Made by a program: the position numbers and the translations under genes. A stretch of 64,000 nt of DNA from Nicotiana tabacum (taxonomy: Eukaryota; Streptophyta; Magnoliopsida; Solanales; Solanaceae), in assembly GCF_000715075.1 (NCBI RefSeq), contig NC_134095.1:64299990-64363989 (forward strand). The letters run 5' to 3'. The notes under the pieces were generated by a model. It was not told the DNA's origin and searched no databases. It worked only from the letters and a program-made list of their open reading frames with translations. The number at the start of each line of letters is the position of its first letter. The first letter of the stretch is position 1. Shown here piece after piece: positions 1-12,950 of this stretch.

Positions 1-1201
1 AAAACATATTAGGATCGAGTATTAAGTCCATAAATCTTACCTCCAAGTGTCCCCCCTTGATTCCCTCTTCAATCCTCTTCAAAAAGCTCCAAAATCGCTC
101 AAAAATGGTGAAAGTTAGCACCAAAATCACGGACAATGGCTATTTAAACATTCTGCCCAGGCATTCAAATCTTTCTTCACGAACGCGGTCAAAACCTCGC
201 ATTCACGAAGTAAAAACTGACATTGACCAAATTTTCCTTTATTGCGATTGCGACTCCCAACATGCGAACGCGAAGACTTAGCTTCCTTACTCACTGCGAA
301 TGCGACTCTCAATCTGCGAACACGAAGAACAAACCAACCTGAACGCAGCTGCTCAACTTTCATCTACGCGAACCCGACATTACCTCGTGAATGCGATGAT
401 CTCGAGCCTCAACCCTTCGCGATCGCGGGACCTCCTTCGCGAACACGAAGGCCAACTTCACAGCCTCCCAGCCTAACCCTTCGCGAACGCGAAGGCCAAA
501 TGTCTCTAGCACACACACAACAATTTCTACAACTTTCCACAACATGAAATAGTCTGTTTGACCACCCGAAATTCACCCGAGTCCCTCGGGACCTCAACCA
601 ACCATACCAACATATCTCATAACATCATTCAAACTTGTTCCAACTTTTGGAATGCTCAAAACAACATCAAAACACCAAATTCACATCGGATTCAAGCCTA
701 AGAATTTCAAAATCTTCTAAATTTCGCTTTCGATCAAAAAGTCTATCAAACCACGTCCGAATGACCTGAAAATTTGCACACCCATCCCAAATGACACAAC
801 GGACCTACTGCAACTTCCAGAATTCCATTCCGACCCCTATATCAAAATCTCACCTATCAACCGAAAAATGCCAAAATTCCAATTTCGCCAATTCAAGCCT
901 AAATCCACTCTGGACCTCCAAAACACATTCTGATCATGCTCCTAAGTCCCAAATCACCTCCCGAAGCTATCCAAACCATTGGAACTCACATCCGAGCCCT
1001 TTAACACATAAGTCAACATCTGATTGACTTTTCCAACTTAAGCTTCCTCAAAAGAGACTAAGTGTCTCAAAACTTATCAAAACCTCTCCGAACCCGAACC
1101 AACCAACCCGGTAACACAAAATACAACTGAACAAGGTAATAAGAAGCAGAAATAGGGGAAACAGAGTGGTAACTCATGAAACGACCGGCCGGGTCGTTAC
1201 A
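1..1201 (-). mobile_element. LTR fragment, CpG-dyad gypsy family, cut by window edge
   Basis: This is the 5' part of a long terminal repeat read on the minus strand. The right edge is the LTR start: on the minus strand it reads TGTAACGACCCGGCCGGTCG, the same opening as the other LTRs of this family in the window. Between about 175 and 510 it holds a dense run of CpG words such as GCGAACGCG and TCGCGATCGCG. No polypurine tract follows the right edge, so the sequence beyond is flank, not element interior. It is therefore a solo LTR or a 5' LTR. The short open frames here lie inside the repeat and resemble no protein I know. Confidence 0.75.
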
Positions 1202-1357
1202 GTACTACATCTTATAGAACTATACACTTTATTTTAAATGTGTTATAGTAAGTATTAATTGAATATAATTGAATTTTCAATTGATCCATTGATGAAGTAT
1301 CCGAGCAAAGTACTAATAAGGTGATTGAGAATAAAACATTCAAGACCATGTCGATTG
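1202..1357. other. Short unassigned AT-rich spacer
   Basis: No coding potential is seen. It holds one copy of an imperfect motif (GATCCATTGATGAAGTATCC and nearby) that recurs in altered form twice around 4365-4440. This suggests that the stretch to the right of the solo LTR is its natural continuation. Confidence 0.4.
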
Positions 1358-1362
1358 TACAC
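1358..1362. repeat. Target site duplication TACAC, left copy
   Basis: Five bases, TACAC, directly precede the solo LTR and are repeated directly after it at 4267-4271. Five-base duplications are normal for Ty3/gypsy integrases. Confidence 0.8.
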
Positions 1363-4266
1363 TATCACGATCCAAAACCAACCCGGTCGTGATGGCGCCT
1401 ATCAAGGAACTAGGCCAGTCGACACATTCCCAAAATGATTTGACATTTCATCAATACGATTAGCTAATAACCTTTTTCATACTGAAATTCCATAAAAGAG
1501 ATAAATTTCAAAATCAAAATGCGGAAATAAAAAGCCCGACCTCGGGTGTCACTAAGTCATGAGAAATACTATAATTGTTCTGAAATATAATAAGACTAAC
1601 ATAGTCTGAAAATAGCCAAAGTATACTAAAAGGAAGATAAAGAAGGATAAAGGCGGGACTGCGATCGTCAGGCAGCTACCTCGCTATCTCTGGTGAAAGT
1701 CTGCTACTGGAATAGTCAACAACCGCTATTGTGGCCTGAGATACCTAGATCTGCACACAAGGTGTAGGAGGTAATGTGAGTACACCAACTCAGTAAGTAA
1801 CAAGTTCAAACTATGGACTGATAGGTAGTGACAAATGTAACCTCAACAGGAAATAGAAATAAACGGAGTAGGAAAACTAGGCATGCTATCAATTCAAGAA
1901 CACAGCTCAAGCAGTAAAATAAGTGCATATCTGAACAATGTATCATATAAAACTCAGCTAACTCTACATGCCAATGCACAAGATGTATGAGATGTATCAT
2001 GTGCTCCCACTCTCAAGTGCTCGACCACTCGGCACTGCATATTGCCATCCGACCCATGGAAATTCATCCCGGAACATATACAACACTGACTGCAAGTCAA
2101 CCAGTGCCGAGGAACAAGGGTAATCCAACCATGAGGAGAAATCTATCTCCAGGTTTATATGTACATACAACACACTCAACCACTCGGTACCGCATATGGT
2201 CATACGGCCCAGGGAAATCCATCCCGGAACATCATCTGCGCTCACTGGGGGTGTGTTACAGACTCCGGAGGGGCTCCTACAGTCCAAGTGCTATCATAAT
2301 CATCAACATAACCACTGCGACATGCAGCCCTATCACATAACTGTCACTCATAGCTAGGCTCTCCGCTGCACTCAGTCATCACTCTCCAACCTCACACATA
2401 CGGGCTCACAATGCCATGAAACTAGCCCAAAACAATGATATGATGTGCCAAATAATAACAACCGAGACTGAGACATGATATGATATGCATGAATAAGACT
2501 AAGTACATAATATCAATGAATCTAATAAAATGAAAGCAAGAAATGACCACTCGGGTCTCAACAGTATCTGCGTGAAGCTCTAACAGGATAGATAACATGG
2601 TTTACTACACATTTACTTAATCACATGATAGAAACAAGGATATCAGCAAGAAAAAGTCACTAAGTAGTGCCATGGAATGAACTAGGTCACAATTCTCACG
2701 GTGCACGTCCGCACGCCCGTCACTTGGCATGTGCGGCACCTCAATAAAACCATATAACATATAGTTGGGGGTTTCGAACCCTCAGAACCAAGTTTGGAAG
2801 CGTTACTTACTTCAAACCAAGCCAAATCCTACTCCGCTACGCTCTTGCCTCTGGAATCGGCCTCCAAACATCCCGAATCTAACCAAAAGCAATACAATGC
2901 AATTTATAGGCCATGAAATCAATCCCACACGAAAAACTATTAATTTAGACAAAAATCCCGAAATTCCCCCAAACCCAGCCCCCGGGCCTACGTCCCGGAA
3001 TCTGACAAAAATTACAAAACTAAAAAGCCCCTTCAATCACGAGTCCATACATACAAGATTTATCAAAATCCGACTCTATTTGACCCCTCAAATCCTCAAT
3101 CAAAACTCTCCAAAAACCCAAGCCCTAACCCCTCATTTTCACCCTTAATCACCACTAATTACATGATAAAACCACAGAAAATTACCATAAACACGAGTAT
3201 TAGGGCTCAAATTACTCACCTCAATGAAAACCCCCTTTAATCCATCTTCAAATTGCTCCCAAAAGCTCAAAATTCGGATAAAATGGTGGAAGATAACCCA
3301 AAATTCATGAAGCCTCCCTTTTATAAATCCTGCCCAGCACTTCCGCATCTGTGGTCCCCTTTTCCCATCTGCGGGACTGCATCTGTGCAAACTTCTCCGC
3401 TTCTGCAGAATTTCATTAAAAGGCCATTTCCGCTTCTACGGTTGCCTAATCGCATCTGTGGTCATCGCAGATGCGGGGACCAAGCCGCACCTACGACCCC
3501 AGCTGCGCACCTGCGCCTCATAACCGCTTCTGCGGACATCACACCTGTGGTTCCTACCCCGTAGGTGCGGTTAAGACAGAATCAGCAGCTTCAGCTGCAT
3601 AACCAAATTTTCAAACTTTCCGATAACCATCCAAAATCATCTCGAGACCCTCGAACCGTAACCAAAAATACTAATAAGTCACATATCAATATAAAAACAT
3701 AGTTGAACCTTTGGAACACTCAAAATAATATCAAAACACCAAATTACCCTCGGATTCAAGTCTAAGAAATTCTAAACTTCCGGATTTCGCAAACGATGCT
3801 GAAACCTATCAAACCTTGTCCGATTGACCTAAAATTTTGCACACATATCACAAATGATATTATAGACCTACTCCAATTTCTGAAATTCCATTTCGACCCC
3901 GATATCAAAATATTTACTGCAGACCGAGAATCGCCAAATTTCCAAAATTTCGCTAATTTAAGCCTAATTCTACCACAGACCTCCAAATCACATTCTGGAC
4001 ATGCTTCTAAGTCCAAAATCACCTAACGGAGCTAACCGAACCATCAAAATTTACATCCGAGATCGTCTACTCATAAGTCTACATCCAGTTGACTTTTCCA
4101 ACTTAAACTTCTAAATAGGAAACTAAGTGTCTCATTCCACACAGAAACCACTCCGGACCCGAACCAACAAACACGATACGACGAAATATAGGTGAAGAAT
4201 ACATAAAGAAGCAAAAATGGGGGAAACATAACTATAACTCGTGAAATGACCGGCCGACTCGTTACA
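1363..4266 (-). mobile_element. Solo LTR (2.9 kb), CpG-dyad gypsy family
   Basis: This is a complete LTR on the minus strand. It opens TGTAACGAGTCGGCCGGTCA (right edge) and closes in GATCGTGATA (left edge, one change from the usual ACA end). It is bounded by identical 5-bp duplications, which shows a single insertion followed by LTR-LTR recombination that removed the interior. The dyad-rich block is at about 3340-3600, with words such as CGCAGATGCGG and CGCATCTGTGG. A block near 2020-2230 has two imperfect copies (about 156 bp apart) of a motif with CCACTCGG and ATCCCGGAACAT. No protein-like open frame is present. Confidence 0.85.
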
Positions 4267-4271
4267 TACAC
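4267..4271. repeat. Target site duplication TACAC, right copy
   Basis: It is identical to the five bases before the solo LTR. Confidence 0.8.
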
Positions 4272-5020
4272 ATCTTGGAGCATCTAGTCACTCATTATAC
4301 CGGAGCGTGTAGTCACTTAAAATGTTTAAAATGTTCACTTAAACTTCAAGATTTGTTTCCTTATTTATTCACTGATCAAGCATTCGAACAACGTAGTTTT
4401 CTTATTTATTCACCGATCAAGCATTCGAGCGATGTAATGAAGAGTTGAGAATAAATTAAAGCATATATATATATATGTAAGTGTAAATTATCATAAATGA
4501 ATAAAATCATACACTCTATTATAATGTATTACACATATACGAATATGAAGTGTAATTTATATGAAAGCACACAGATGATAAGCATTATATATATAATTGA
4601 TCAAGTGTAATTGATTTAGTTGTTGTATCCAAAATGTTATAACACACTTAGTGTCTTAGAAAATATATTATAAAGTATCTCATTGATATAATGCTATGGT
4701 AAAACTTAAGATATAAAGCTATATAAATCTAATTATATATTATTTTATTACAATCTTTAAACACAAAATTGACCGGTATGCGGTGCAAGTTAATTAAACA
4801 AAATTGATTAAGGTACAAATTAAGAAAGAAAGCATATTAAGTGTGCAAAATGCTATGAACAAAATGTTTTGTATGGTACATTAATAAAAAATATTATTAG
4901 ACTTTTTATAATTTAGTTATCGATCGATCTCGGTCGGTATTTGTGAAGTCAAACGGTCAAATATTTTTTTAACAATTCTGACTGAAATCGGTTGGAAATA
5001 TGTTAATTAAACCAATTTAG
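4272..5020 (+). other. AT-rich flank, probable CACTA subterminal region
   Basis: This is non-coding AT-rich DNA upstream of the CACTA transposase remnant. It has two imperfect copies of a TTATTCACNGATCAAGCATT motif near 4365-4440, an (AT)7 run at 4463-4476, and words of the CGGTCGGTATT and GAAATCGGTTGG type at about 4930-4995. The last are like the subterminal repeats of plant CACTA elements. I could not find the diagnostic CACTA terminal inverted repeat, so the left end of the element is not placed. Confidence 0.4.
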
Positions 5021-5351
5021 ATGGGTTTCTTCCCCATTTTTATCTTTTCACTCACTCTCTCACACTCTCTCTCTATCTCTCTCTCTCATGTTTCTCTTCC
5101 ATCTCCCATCCCCATAGATTTTTGGCCTAATCCCACCCAAAATCAAGTCACCTACCCCAAAATTGAAGCCCCACCTCTTCTCTTTCACGCCTTACACCCC
5201 CAAAATCGAAACCCCCACCTCTTTTCCTTCACGCCTGCGCCCCAAAATCGAAATCCCACTATTTCGCGCCTCCACCAGCACCACTGTTGTGCCACTACCA
5301 CCACCACTGCCATTCTCCTCCTCGGCAGTACCACTACTGTCATTGTTGTTA
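5021..5351 (+). other. C-rich leader of the CACTA element with triplicated module
   Basis: A CT-microsatellite (about 5050-5093) is followed by a C-rich stretch with three imperfect copies of a roughly 50-bp unit beginning CCCCAAAAT and containing CCCCACCTC and TTTCACGCC (about 5155-5270). Open frames across it are low-complexity and unconvincing. It ends in a plausible splice donor (AAAG/GTTAGT at about 5351). I read it as a transcribed 5' leader exon of the transposase gene, by inference from position and composition only. Confidence 0.4.
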
Positions 5352-6208
5352 AAGGTTAGTAATCTACCTTATTAGCTTTTTAATTTTTAATTTTCGGAAT
5401 ATCATTTTATTAATTTTTAGGGGTTTTTTCTATTTAGGATTTATGTGACTAAATAGGATTTTTGAACTACATTAGATTTAGATTTAGATTTGAACAACAT
5501 AAAATTATAATTTTTAAGGATTTTTGGTTTGAACTACATTAGATTTAAAATTAAGTTATAAATTTGGAACTTAAGATATAAATTATTAACTACCTTAAAT
5601 TATGAAATTATGGTTCTTAATAGAACTCAAATTAATGCATTTAAATTATTTAATGTACAAATTATGAACATGTGGTTTTTATTATGAACTACCTGAAATT
5701 AATAACTTATGGTGCTTAATAGAACTCAAATTAATGGATCTAAATTATTTAATGTATAAATTAATTTAAGGTATAAATTATAAACTACCTTAAATTATAA
5801 ACTTATGGTTCTTAATAGAACTCAAATTAATTCATTTAAATTATTTAATGTATAAATTAATTTAAGGTATAAATTATGAACTTAAGGTATAAATTATGAA
5901 CTACCTTAAATTATGAGCTTATGGTGCTTAATAGAACTCAAATTAATGCATTTAAATTAGTTAATGTATAAATTAATTTAAGGTATATATTATGAACTTA
6001 AGGTATAAATTTTGAAGTACCTTAAATTATGAACTTATGGTTGTTAATAGAACTAAAATTAATGCATTTAAATTATTTAATTTATAAATTATGAACTACA
6101 ACATCAATTAATCTAATTGAAGTAATGATAGGGTTAGAAAAATATATTTATTTGATAGGGTTAGAACAATATATTAATATAACATTCAATTTATTTGTTC
6201 TTTGTATA
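5352..6208 (+). repeat. Presumed intron carrying an AT-rich minisatellite
   Basis: It is bounded by a donor-like GTTAGT and an acceptor-like TTCTTTGTATAG just before the first recognisable transposase residues. From about 5560 to 6095 it holds five imperfect copies (period about 95-120 bp) of a unit containing TTAATAGAACTCAAATTAAT and TTTAAGGTATAAATTATG. No coding signal is seen. The intron call is inference. Confidence 0.5.
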
Positions 6209-9200
6209 GATAGAATATCGTAGTTGGATGTATAATAGAAATTATCTTGATCGTCATCTTTTGAGGGAGGAATTTATAGAAGGGGTTAATGAATTTATTA
6301 GGCATACAATGTCACTTAAACCATTTCAGTTCGGAGGCATGATTAAGTGTCCTTGTGTGAAGTGCAAGTGCTTGTATTTTTTCCAAATCGGAGGATGTTA
6401 AGACTCATCTTTATAAAAAAGGGTTTATGAATAATTACTTTGTGTGAACTAATCATGGAGAGGTTGATAGTAGTGATGGTGTATTTCATAACATAGTTGT
6501 TAGTGAAAGTAATAGTCGTTGGGAAATAACGTTCAACATCCTAGATACCATGAAATGGTTGCAGATGCTTTTGGGATGCACTTCGAGTTTGAATCCCATG
6601 AAAGTATTGAACAAGCTCCTAACAAGGAGGAAAAATATTTTTATGAACAGTTAGAGGTCGCTAGTCGTCCACTAAGTGAAGGGAGTGTTCACTCTCAATT
6701 GTCTGTTGCAGTTAGACTATTAAGTATCAAATCAGATACCAATATTTCTCAAGCGGGAATGGATTCTTTCATTGGCCTTATGAGTGAACTTGTTGACCCA
6801 ACTTTCAACATATCTGAAGATTTCTATAAGGCTAAAAGATTGATTTCTAAGTTAGGACTCTCGTCTATGAGAATCGATTGTGGTAAAGATGGTTGCATGT
6901 TGTATTATAAGGGTGATACAAATTTAGAAAGTTGTAAATTTTGTGAAAAACCTCATTTTAAGTGGGTTTCTAGTGGGAAGAAGATTGATGTGAAGTTGAT
7001 ACATTATTTACCTCTTATTCCTAGAATAAAGAGGTTGTACACATCGATGAGTTCCGCTCATCATATGAGATGGAACTATGAAAATAGAAGCCACCAGGTG
7101 TTATGTGTCATCCTTCAGATACTGAAGCTTGGAAGCATTTTGATAGAACGTATCCAGATTATGCTAGTGAACCGAGGAATGTTTGGTTGGGTTTGTGTGC
7201 TGATGGTTTCACATCGTTTTTTGTTCCTGCAATACCATATTCATGATGGTTGGTCTTTATTATGCTGTATAATCTTTCGCCTAAAATATGTATGACTAGT
7301 CAGTATATTTTAAAAGTGTGTTATCGCGGTCCCCGCAATCCAAAGAGTTTGATTGATATATATTTACAACATCTGATTGATGAGCTAACACAGTTGTGCT
7401 ATGATGGATTTGGGACATATGACATATTAACTAAGCAAAATTTTAACTTGCGTGCTAATTTAATGTGTACCATTAATAATTTTCCTGCGTATAGAATGTT
7501 GTCTGGGTGGATGACTGCTGGAAAGTTAGCATGTCCTTACTACATGAAAAATGGTAAAGCGTTCACTTTAAGACATGGTCGAAAGCAGCCATGGTTTGAG
7601 TGTCATCGTCAGTTATTGCCAGTTGATCATGAGTTTAGAAGGATGAACAATGCATTCAAAAAGAATACACTTGAACATGATTTGTCACCTCTAATTTTGT
7701 CCGGTGAGGAAATTTGGGAGGAGGTTTTGAATTTCACTAAAGTTACTGAGGCTCCACGTTCTAGATTTCTTGGATATAGTGTTACTCATAACTGGACAAA
7801 ATAGAGCATATTTTGGGAGTTGTCATATTGGAAGGATAATCTTCTCAGACACAATCTTGATTTCATGCATATTAAGAAGAACTATTTTGACAATTTGTTC
7901 AACACAGTGATGTATGATAAGAATAAGACAAAAGATAACCTGAAGGCTAGACTAGACTTACAAGAATATTGCAGGCGACCTGAATTACATTTGCAGTCTG
8001 CGAACAATGATCAGGTGTTCAAGCCCAAGGTGAGCTATACATTTACTTTGGAACAAAGACGATAGATTTGTGAGAGGGTTATAAACCTAAAGATACCTGA
8101 GGGCTATGCTTCGAACATGGGAAGATGTGCTGATATGGTTGAAGGAAAGTTGACTCATATGAAAAGTCATGACTGTCATATCTTCATGGAAACTTTAATC
8201 CCTACAACATTTTCTGGTTTGCCTGAAAATATCTGGAAACCCATCACAGAGATAAGTTTGTTTTTCAAAGACTTATGTTCTACCACGTTAAGGGAAGAAA
8301 ACATATTTTAAATGAATCAGAACATTCCTATAATTAGTAATAAGATTGAAAGGATTTTCCCATGTGATTTTTTTGATGTGATGGAACACCTTCTAATTCA
8401 CCTTGTACACAAGGCACGACTTAGAGGGCTGGTTTGATGCAGGTGGATGTTTCCATTCGAGAGGTAATGATCAAACTTTGATTCATACTTGTAATTTTCT
8501 TTAACATTATTCTCTAATATGACAATGTGCAGGACTATCAGCAAGTGTAAATGATTTGTTAAATAGAGGAATATGATTGAAGGATCCATATGCGAAGCCT
8601 ATCTTGCAAAGGAAACTACCCATTTTTGTTCTTACTACTTTGATAGTCATGTGCCATGTGCTAGAAATAGGCCCAATCGGCACAATGTCGTGATTGAGAA
8701 TGATCCATTATATCCACCAGTGTCCATATTCAATCAACTATGCTGAGGTTCTAAAGATAGATAAAAAATGGGCCTAAGTAGTATAGAGTACAAATCAGCT
8801 TCAAATCATGTGTTGCTAAATTGTCCGAAAGTTCAACCCTTTCTTAAGTAAGTGTTGATGTAAGATTGATTTACGTGAACTACTATTTAATTCGGTTGAT
8901 GCAACTAACATAATTTTCAATGTGTCGCTCAGTGACTTCGTGAGTCAATTTGGCTGTGATACTGTATATTCTACATTTGAGGCATAGTTTAAAGAGTGTG
9001 TAAGTGCATATTACATACTTTTTCACATGTGAATATACTTGCTCACTTGTGGTTTATTTAACACTAAATGTAGTATAATAATCCGAACAACAGTGTTAAT
9101 CAATTTTTGAAAGATATATCTTGAGGACATGCACCTACGATTACAACTATGTCTAAGTATTTTGTGAATGGTTATAAATTTCGCACTGAGGAATTCTCCA

Positions 9201-9797
9201 AGTGTATAAAAGCAATGTGTCAAAGGTGGTGAAGGCAACCAAGATGGGAAAAATGATTATTATGGGGTGATCAAAAAAATTCTAGAATTATCATATTCAG
9301 ATTAGCCAAATAAGAAGATCATACTTTTCTGATGCAAGTAGTTTGACCCAACACCTAGCAAAGGTACAAATATACACTCACAATACGACATAATTGAGGT
9401 TAATAAAAGGAGGGAGTATGATCGTTATGATCTTTTTATAATTGCAGAAAAAGTTAGGCAAGTGTATTATGCTCCATATCCATTGCGAAGGGATAAGGCT
9501 GAATGGTTGGCTGTAATCAAAACTAAGCCTGTTGGTAGGGTGGAAATTGAGAATATGCTAGATGTTGCTTACTAAAATGATACCTCAAATGTTAACTAAA
9601 TGGTGAATGATCAGTAAGAAAATGACTTGGAGCTTTCTCAACGCATATTAGAAAAAATTGATATGAAGGAATTAACAATCATAGAAAATAAAGACGAAGA
9701 ATCACCTGATGAAAATGAAATAAGTGAAGAGGAAGAATTTTCGGACGAGGAAGGATACTTCAAAGACGACTGGCATGTTTGCTTTTTCAAGCGATCT
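6209..9797 (+). pseudogene. CACTA (En/Spm) TNP2-like transposase, decayed
   Basis: The product would be the large transposase of a plant CACTA DNA transposon, which binds the ends and cuts the element out. Seen in order: an N-terminal transposase-associated domain (SWMYNRN, then EFIEGVNEF and the zinc-type CPCVKCKC, about 6220-6400); the TNP2 core with LGLCADGF (about 7185-7210), YDGFGTYDI, GWMTAGKLACPYYMKNGKAF and WFECHRQLL (7250-7800); HNLDFMHIKKN and DLQEYCRRPELHL (about 7850-7995); a DUF4218-like stretch (SGLPENIWKPI, about 8210-8245); and a C-terminal stretch with YDRYDLFIIAEKVRQVYYAPYP (about 9415-9485) and an acidic tail. It is dead. In-frame stops lie at 7802-7804, 8063-8065 and 8309-8311, a Trp codon is TGA near 6448, and there are frameshifts near 6400, 6500 and 7095. 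The 3' end is cut by the insertion of element B. Lineage is secure; exact exon limits are not. Confidence 0.85.
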
Positions 9798-12700
9798 TGT
9801 AATGGCCCAAAATCTAATCAGTCGTGATGGAACCTAACCCAACCCCCTGGGTAAGCCAGTTAACAATAAACCAATTAAAATGAGATTCATTAATAGAAGA
9901 AATGATAATACAACTGAACTTTTATACAAAGAATTCCCAAGGATCAGTAGTGTAAATCATGAGCTTCTAAGATTTAGAGTTTACAAAGCTGGTATGAAAT
10001 AAATACATCATCTGTTTGAAATATAAATGAACAGATTAAAAATTCTAAAGTACCAAGAACAGGAGGCTGCAATGATCGGAATGCAGGTACATCTTCAAAT
10101 CTAGCTCCCGCCATACACAACAACATCAATATCCAACATATGCATGCAAGGTACAGAAGTGTAGTATGAGTATAACTGACTCCATGTACTCAATAAGTAC
10201 CATACCTACCTTAGGTTGAAAGCAGTGACGAGCTTGGACAACGGTCAGAGTCCAACACCAATAACCAACATCAAATCATAACGATATGATAAAAGTAGTA
10301 CAAGAAGCAACTCAAAGATATGATTCTCAGCTCGTTCACAGTTACGGGAAAATAGGCATGCTTTTAAAGTTTAACGGTAAAACCCAAAACTTTCACCGAA
10401 ATCACCAAAATATGAGTAAGTCAGAAATTTATGATTCTTCCCAAAAACTTTCATAACAGATAATATGTTTCAAATCTCATATAGCATGAGGAAAATACTT
10501 CTCTATGTCTACGTGTCAATGTGCACGTGAAATCATAAGTGTCACAAAATAATATAGCATGAGGAAACGCATCTCTATGCATATATGTCAAGTATGCATG
10601 TCAAATGCAATGTATCACAGTAATGAACTCATGTACTCACATTCTCAAAGTACTCAATCTCGTTATCTCGCACTCCCTCTCATCACACTCAATACTCAGC
10701 ACACTTAGTCACTCAACATTGTATAGGGGCAGATCCAGCCCAAGTGCTAATAAATCCTACTACAGTGTGCAGTCCGATCTCATCATGAATCAATAGCAAC
10801 TGCGCAACTCTGGAGGGGCAGATCTAGCCCACACGCTATAATAGGCCAATCATGGCATGAATCAATAAAGCCTGTTGCGGCGTGCAGCCCAATCCCATAA
10901 ATATCACTCATCAACAGGCCCTCGACCTCATGTCATCATTCTCTCTAGTCTCCCAGACTCACATTGTCATGAAAATCAGCCCAAAATGATGATATGATGT
11001 ATCAATAAATAAAAAAAGAGACTGAGATATGATATGCAAATGAATGAGTATGACTGAGTATGTAATTGCAATTTAAGCAAATAACTCAACCACATATATG
11101 ACCTCAGTGGTTCACAACAAAATAAGCATATAGTCTAAACATGGTTTTTAATATGGATCATAACTCAGTTGCTCTAGAACGTAGAGATTTCATGGATAAA
11201 AACAAGATTAGGTAACTACACAGTATCACAAAATCAACAGAGTCATAATTCACATGGTACACGCTTACACACCCGTCACCTAACATGTGCGCCACCTCAA
11301 CACCAAACACATAACAAGTATATTCAGGGGTTCATACCCTTAGCACCAAGTTTATAAGTGTTACTAACCTCGAACAGGCTGAAACCAATACGGAGCAAGC
11401 CAAACAATACTTTAGAAATACCATCCCACGTGTACTGACCTGAAAACGGATAAATACTAGCCAAAAGCAACTCAAATATATCAAACACCGCCTAAGGAAA
11501 CAATTCCAAATGATAAAGGTGGAATCTTAAATCAAGAGCCCAAAGTAAACCAAAAAGTCAAACCTCGTCCCGCACCTCGGAACCCGACCAAACTCACAAA
11601 ATCTGACAACCCATTCAATTACGAGTCCAACCATACCAGTTTCACTCAAATCCAACTCCGAATTGATGTTCAAAACCCAAAAATTCATTCAATGAACTTT
11701 AGACAAAATCCCTCACTTTTCTCTTTAAAATCAATAATCATACACCGAAAATGAAGATTAATTCATAAAATATAATCACAAGTGATTCAAGAATGATTAC
11801 CCAATTCATATGGTGAAATTTCTCTCCCATGTCGCCCAAACCGAGTTCCAAAATTCGAAAATGTGCATAAATGACCAAAATCTCGAAATATAACTTCTGC
11901 CAAGCTTGATCGCATATGCGATCACTTCGTCGCATCTGCGACCTCCGCTTATACGGTATAAATTTCACTTCTGCGAAAACCTCTGAACCCAATAGCCATC
12001 GCTTCTGCGATCTTTTTTCGGCTTCTGCGCAAAATGCACCTCATTTGTGACCTCCAGCTCCTCTTTCCAGCCATTGCACCTGCAACCATTCCTGCTTCTG
12101 CAACCTTGTAGATGTGCTCTAATCTTTGCACCTGCAACATAGAAACAATCCAGCCAAACTCGCTTCTGTGATGCTCCTTTTTCTTCGGGGGTCGCGCACC
12201 TGCGACCAAACTATCGCAGGTGCGGTCGCACCAGAACTGCCAAACCAGTCTTAGCCAATATAATTCGAAACGATCCGAACCTCGTCTGAAACCTATTCAA
12301 GCCCCTCGGTACCCTGACCAAGTGTACCAACAAGTCCCATAACATAACACGGACCTGCCCGAGGCCTTAAATCACGCATAACAACATCGAAACAATGAAT
12401 CACACATCAAATCGAACTTAATGAACTTTTGATTTTTCAACTTCCAAAACTCGCGCTGGAACATATCAAATCAACCTGGGTTGAACTCAATTTTTTCACA
12501 CAAGTCCTAAATAACATAACAAAACTATTTCAATTCTCAGAACCACAATCCGAACCCAATTTCATCAAAGTCAACTCCCGATCAAACTTATGAACTTTCC
12601 AAACAATCAAATTTTCAACTTTCACCAATTAGTGCTGAAACCTTCTACAAATATCCAAATGCAAATCTAGGTATACACCCTAGTCCAAATCACCATCCAC

Positions 12701-12937
12701 ACCTAATGGAACCATCAAAACTCCGATCCAGGGTAAAATACACAAAAGTCAAATTTGGCCAATGCTTCCAAATTAAAGCTTCAAACATGAAATTCATTCT
12801 TCCAAATCACTTCTGAATCACCTGAAAAACCAAGACCGAAGATTCACACAAGTTGTAATACATCATGCAGATCTACTCATGCCATCAAACCACCGAGCGA
12901 AGTACAAATGCTCTAAACAACCGGTCCGGTAGTTACA
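9798..12937 (-). mobile_element. 3' LTR of element B (coding-poor gypsy family)
   Basis: This is a full-length LTR on the minus strand, about 3.1 kb. The right edge reads (minus strand) TGTAACTACCGGACCGG. The left edge reads ...GGGCCATTACA, matching the end of the other family members, with a CACGACTGATTAG stretch just inside. The CpG-dyad block is at about 11900-12240 (GCGATCACTTCGTCGC, GCAGGTGCGGTCGC). A polypurine tract on the minus strand abuts the right edge, so this is the 3' LTR of an element whose interior lies to the right. It truncates the CACTA transposase on its left. The five flanking bases are GATCT; their partner copy was not found. Confidence 0.8.
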
Positions 12938-12950
12938 TTCTCCCCCACTT
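12938..12950 (-). promoter_or_regulatory. Polypurine tract of element B
   Basis: On the minus strand it reads AAGTGGGGGAGAA directly before the LTR start. This is the priming site for plus-strand DNA synthesis. Element A has AAGTGGGGGAGGA in the same place. Confidence 0.85.

Noticed and set aside
2765..3148. 127-codon plus-strand frame
   Set aside because: Inside the solo LTR, antisense to it, rich in Asn/Pro/Lys from AT-rich codons, no family likeness.
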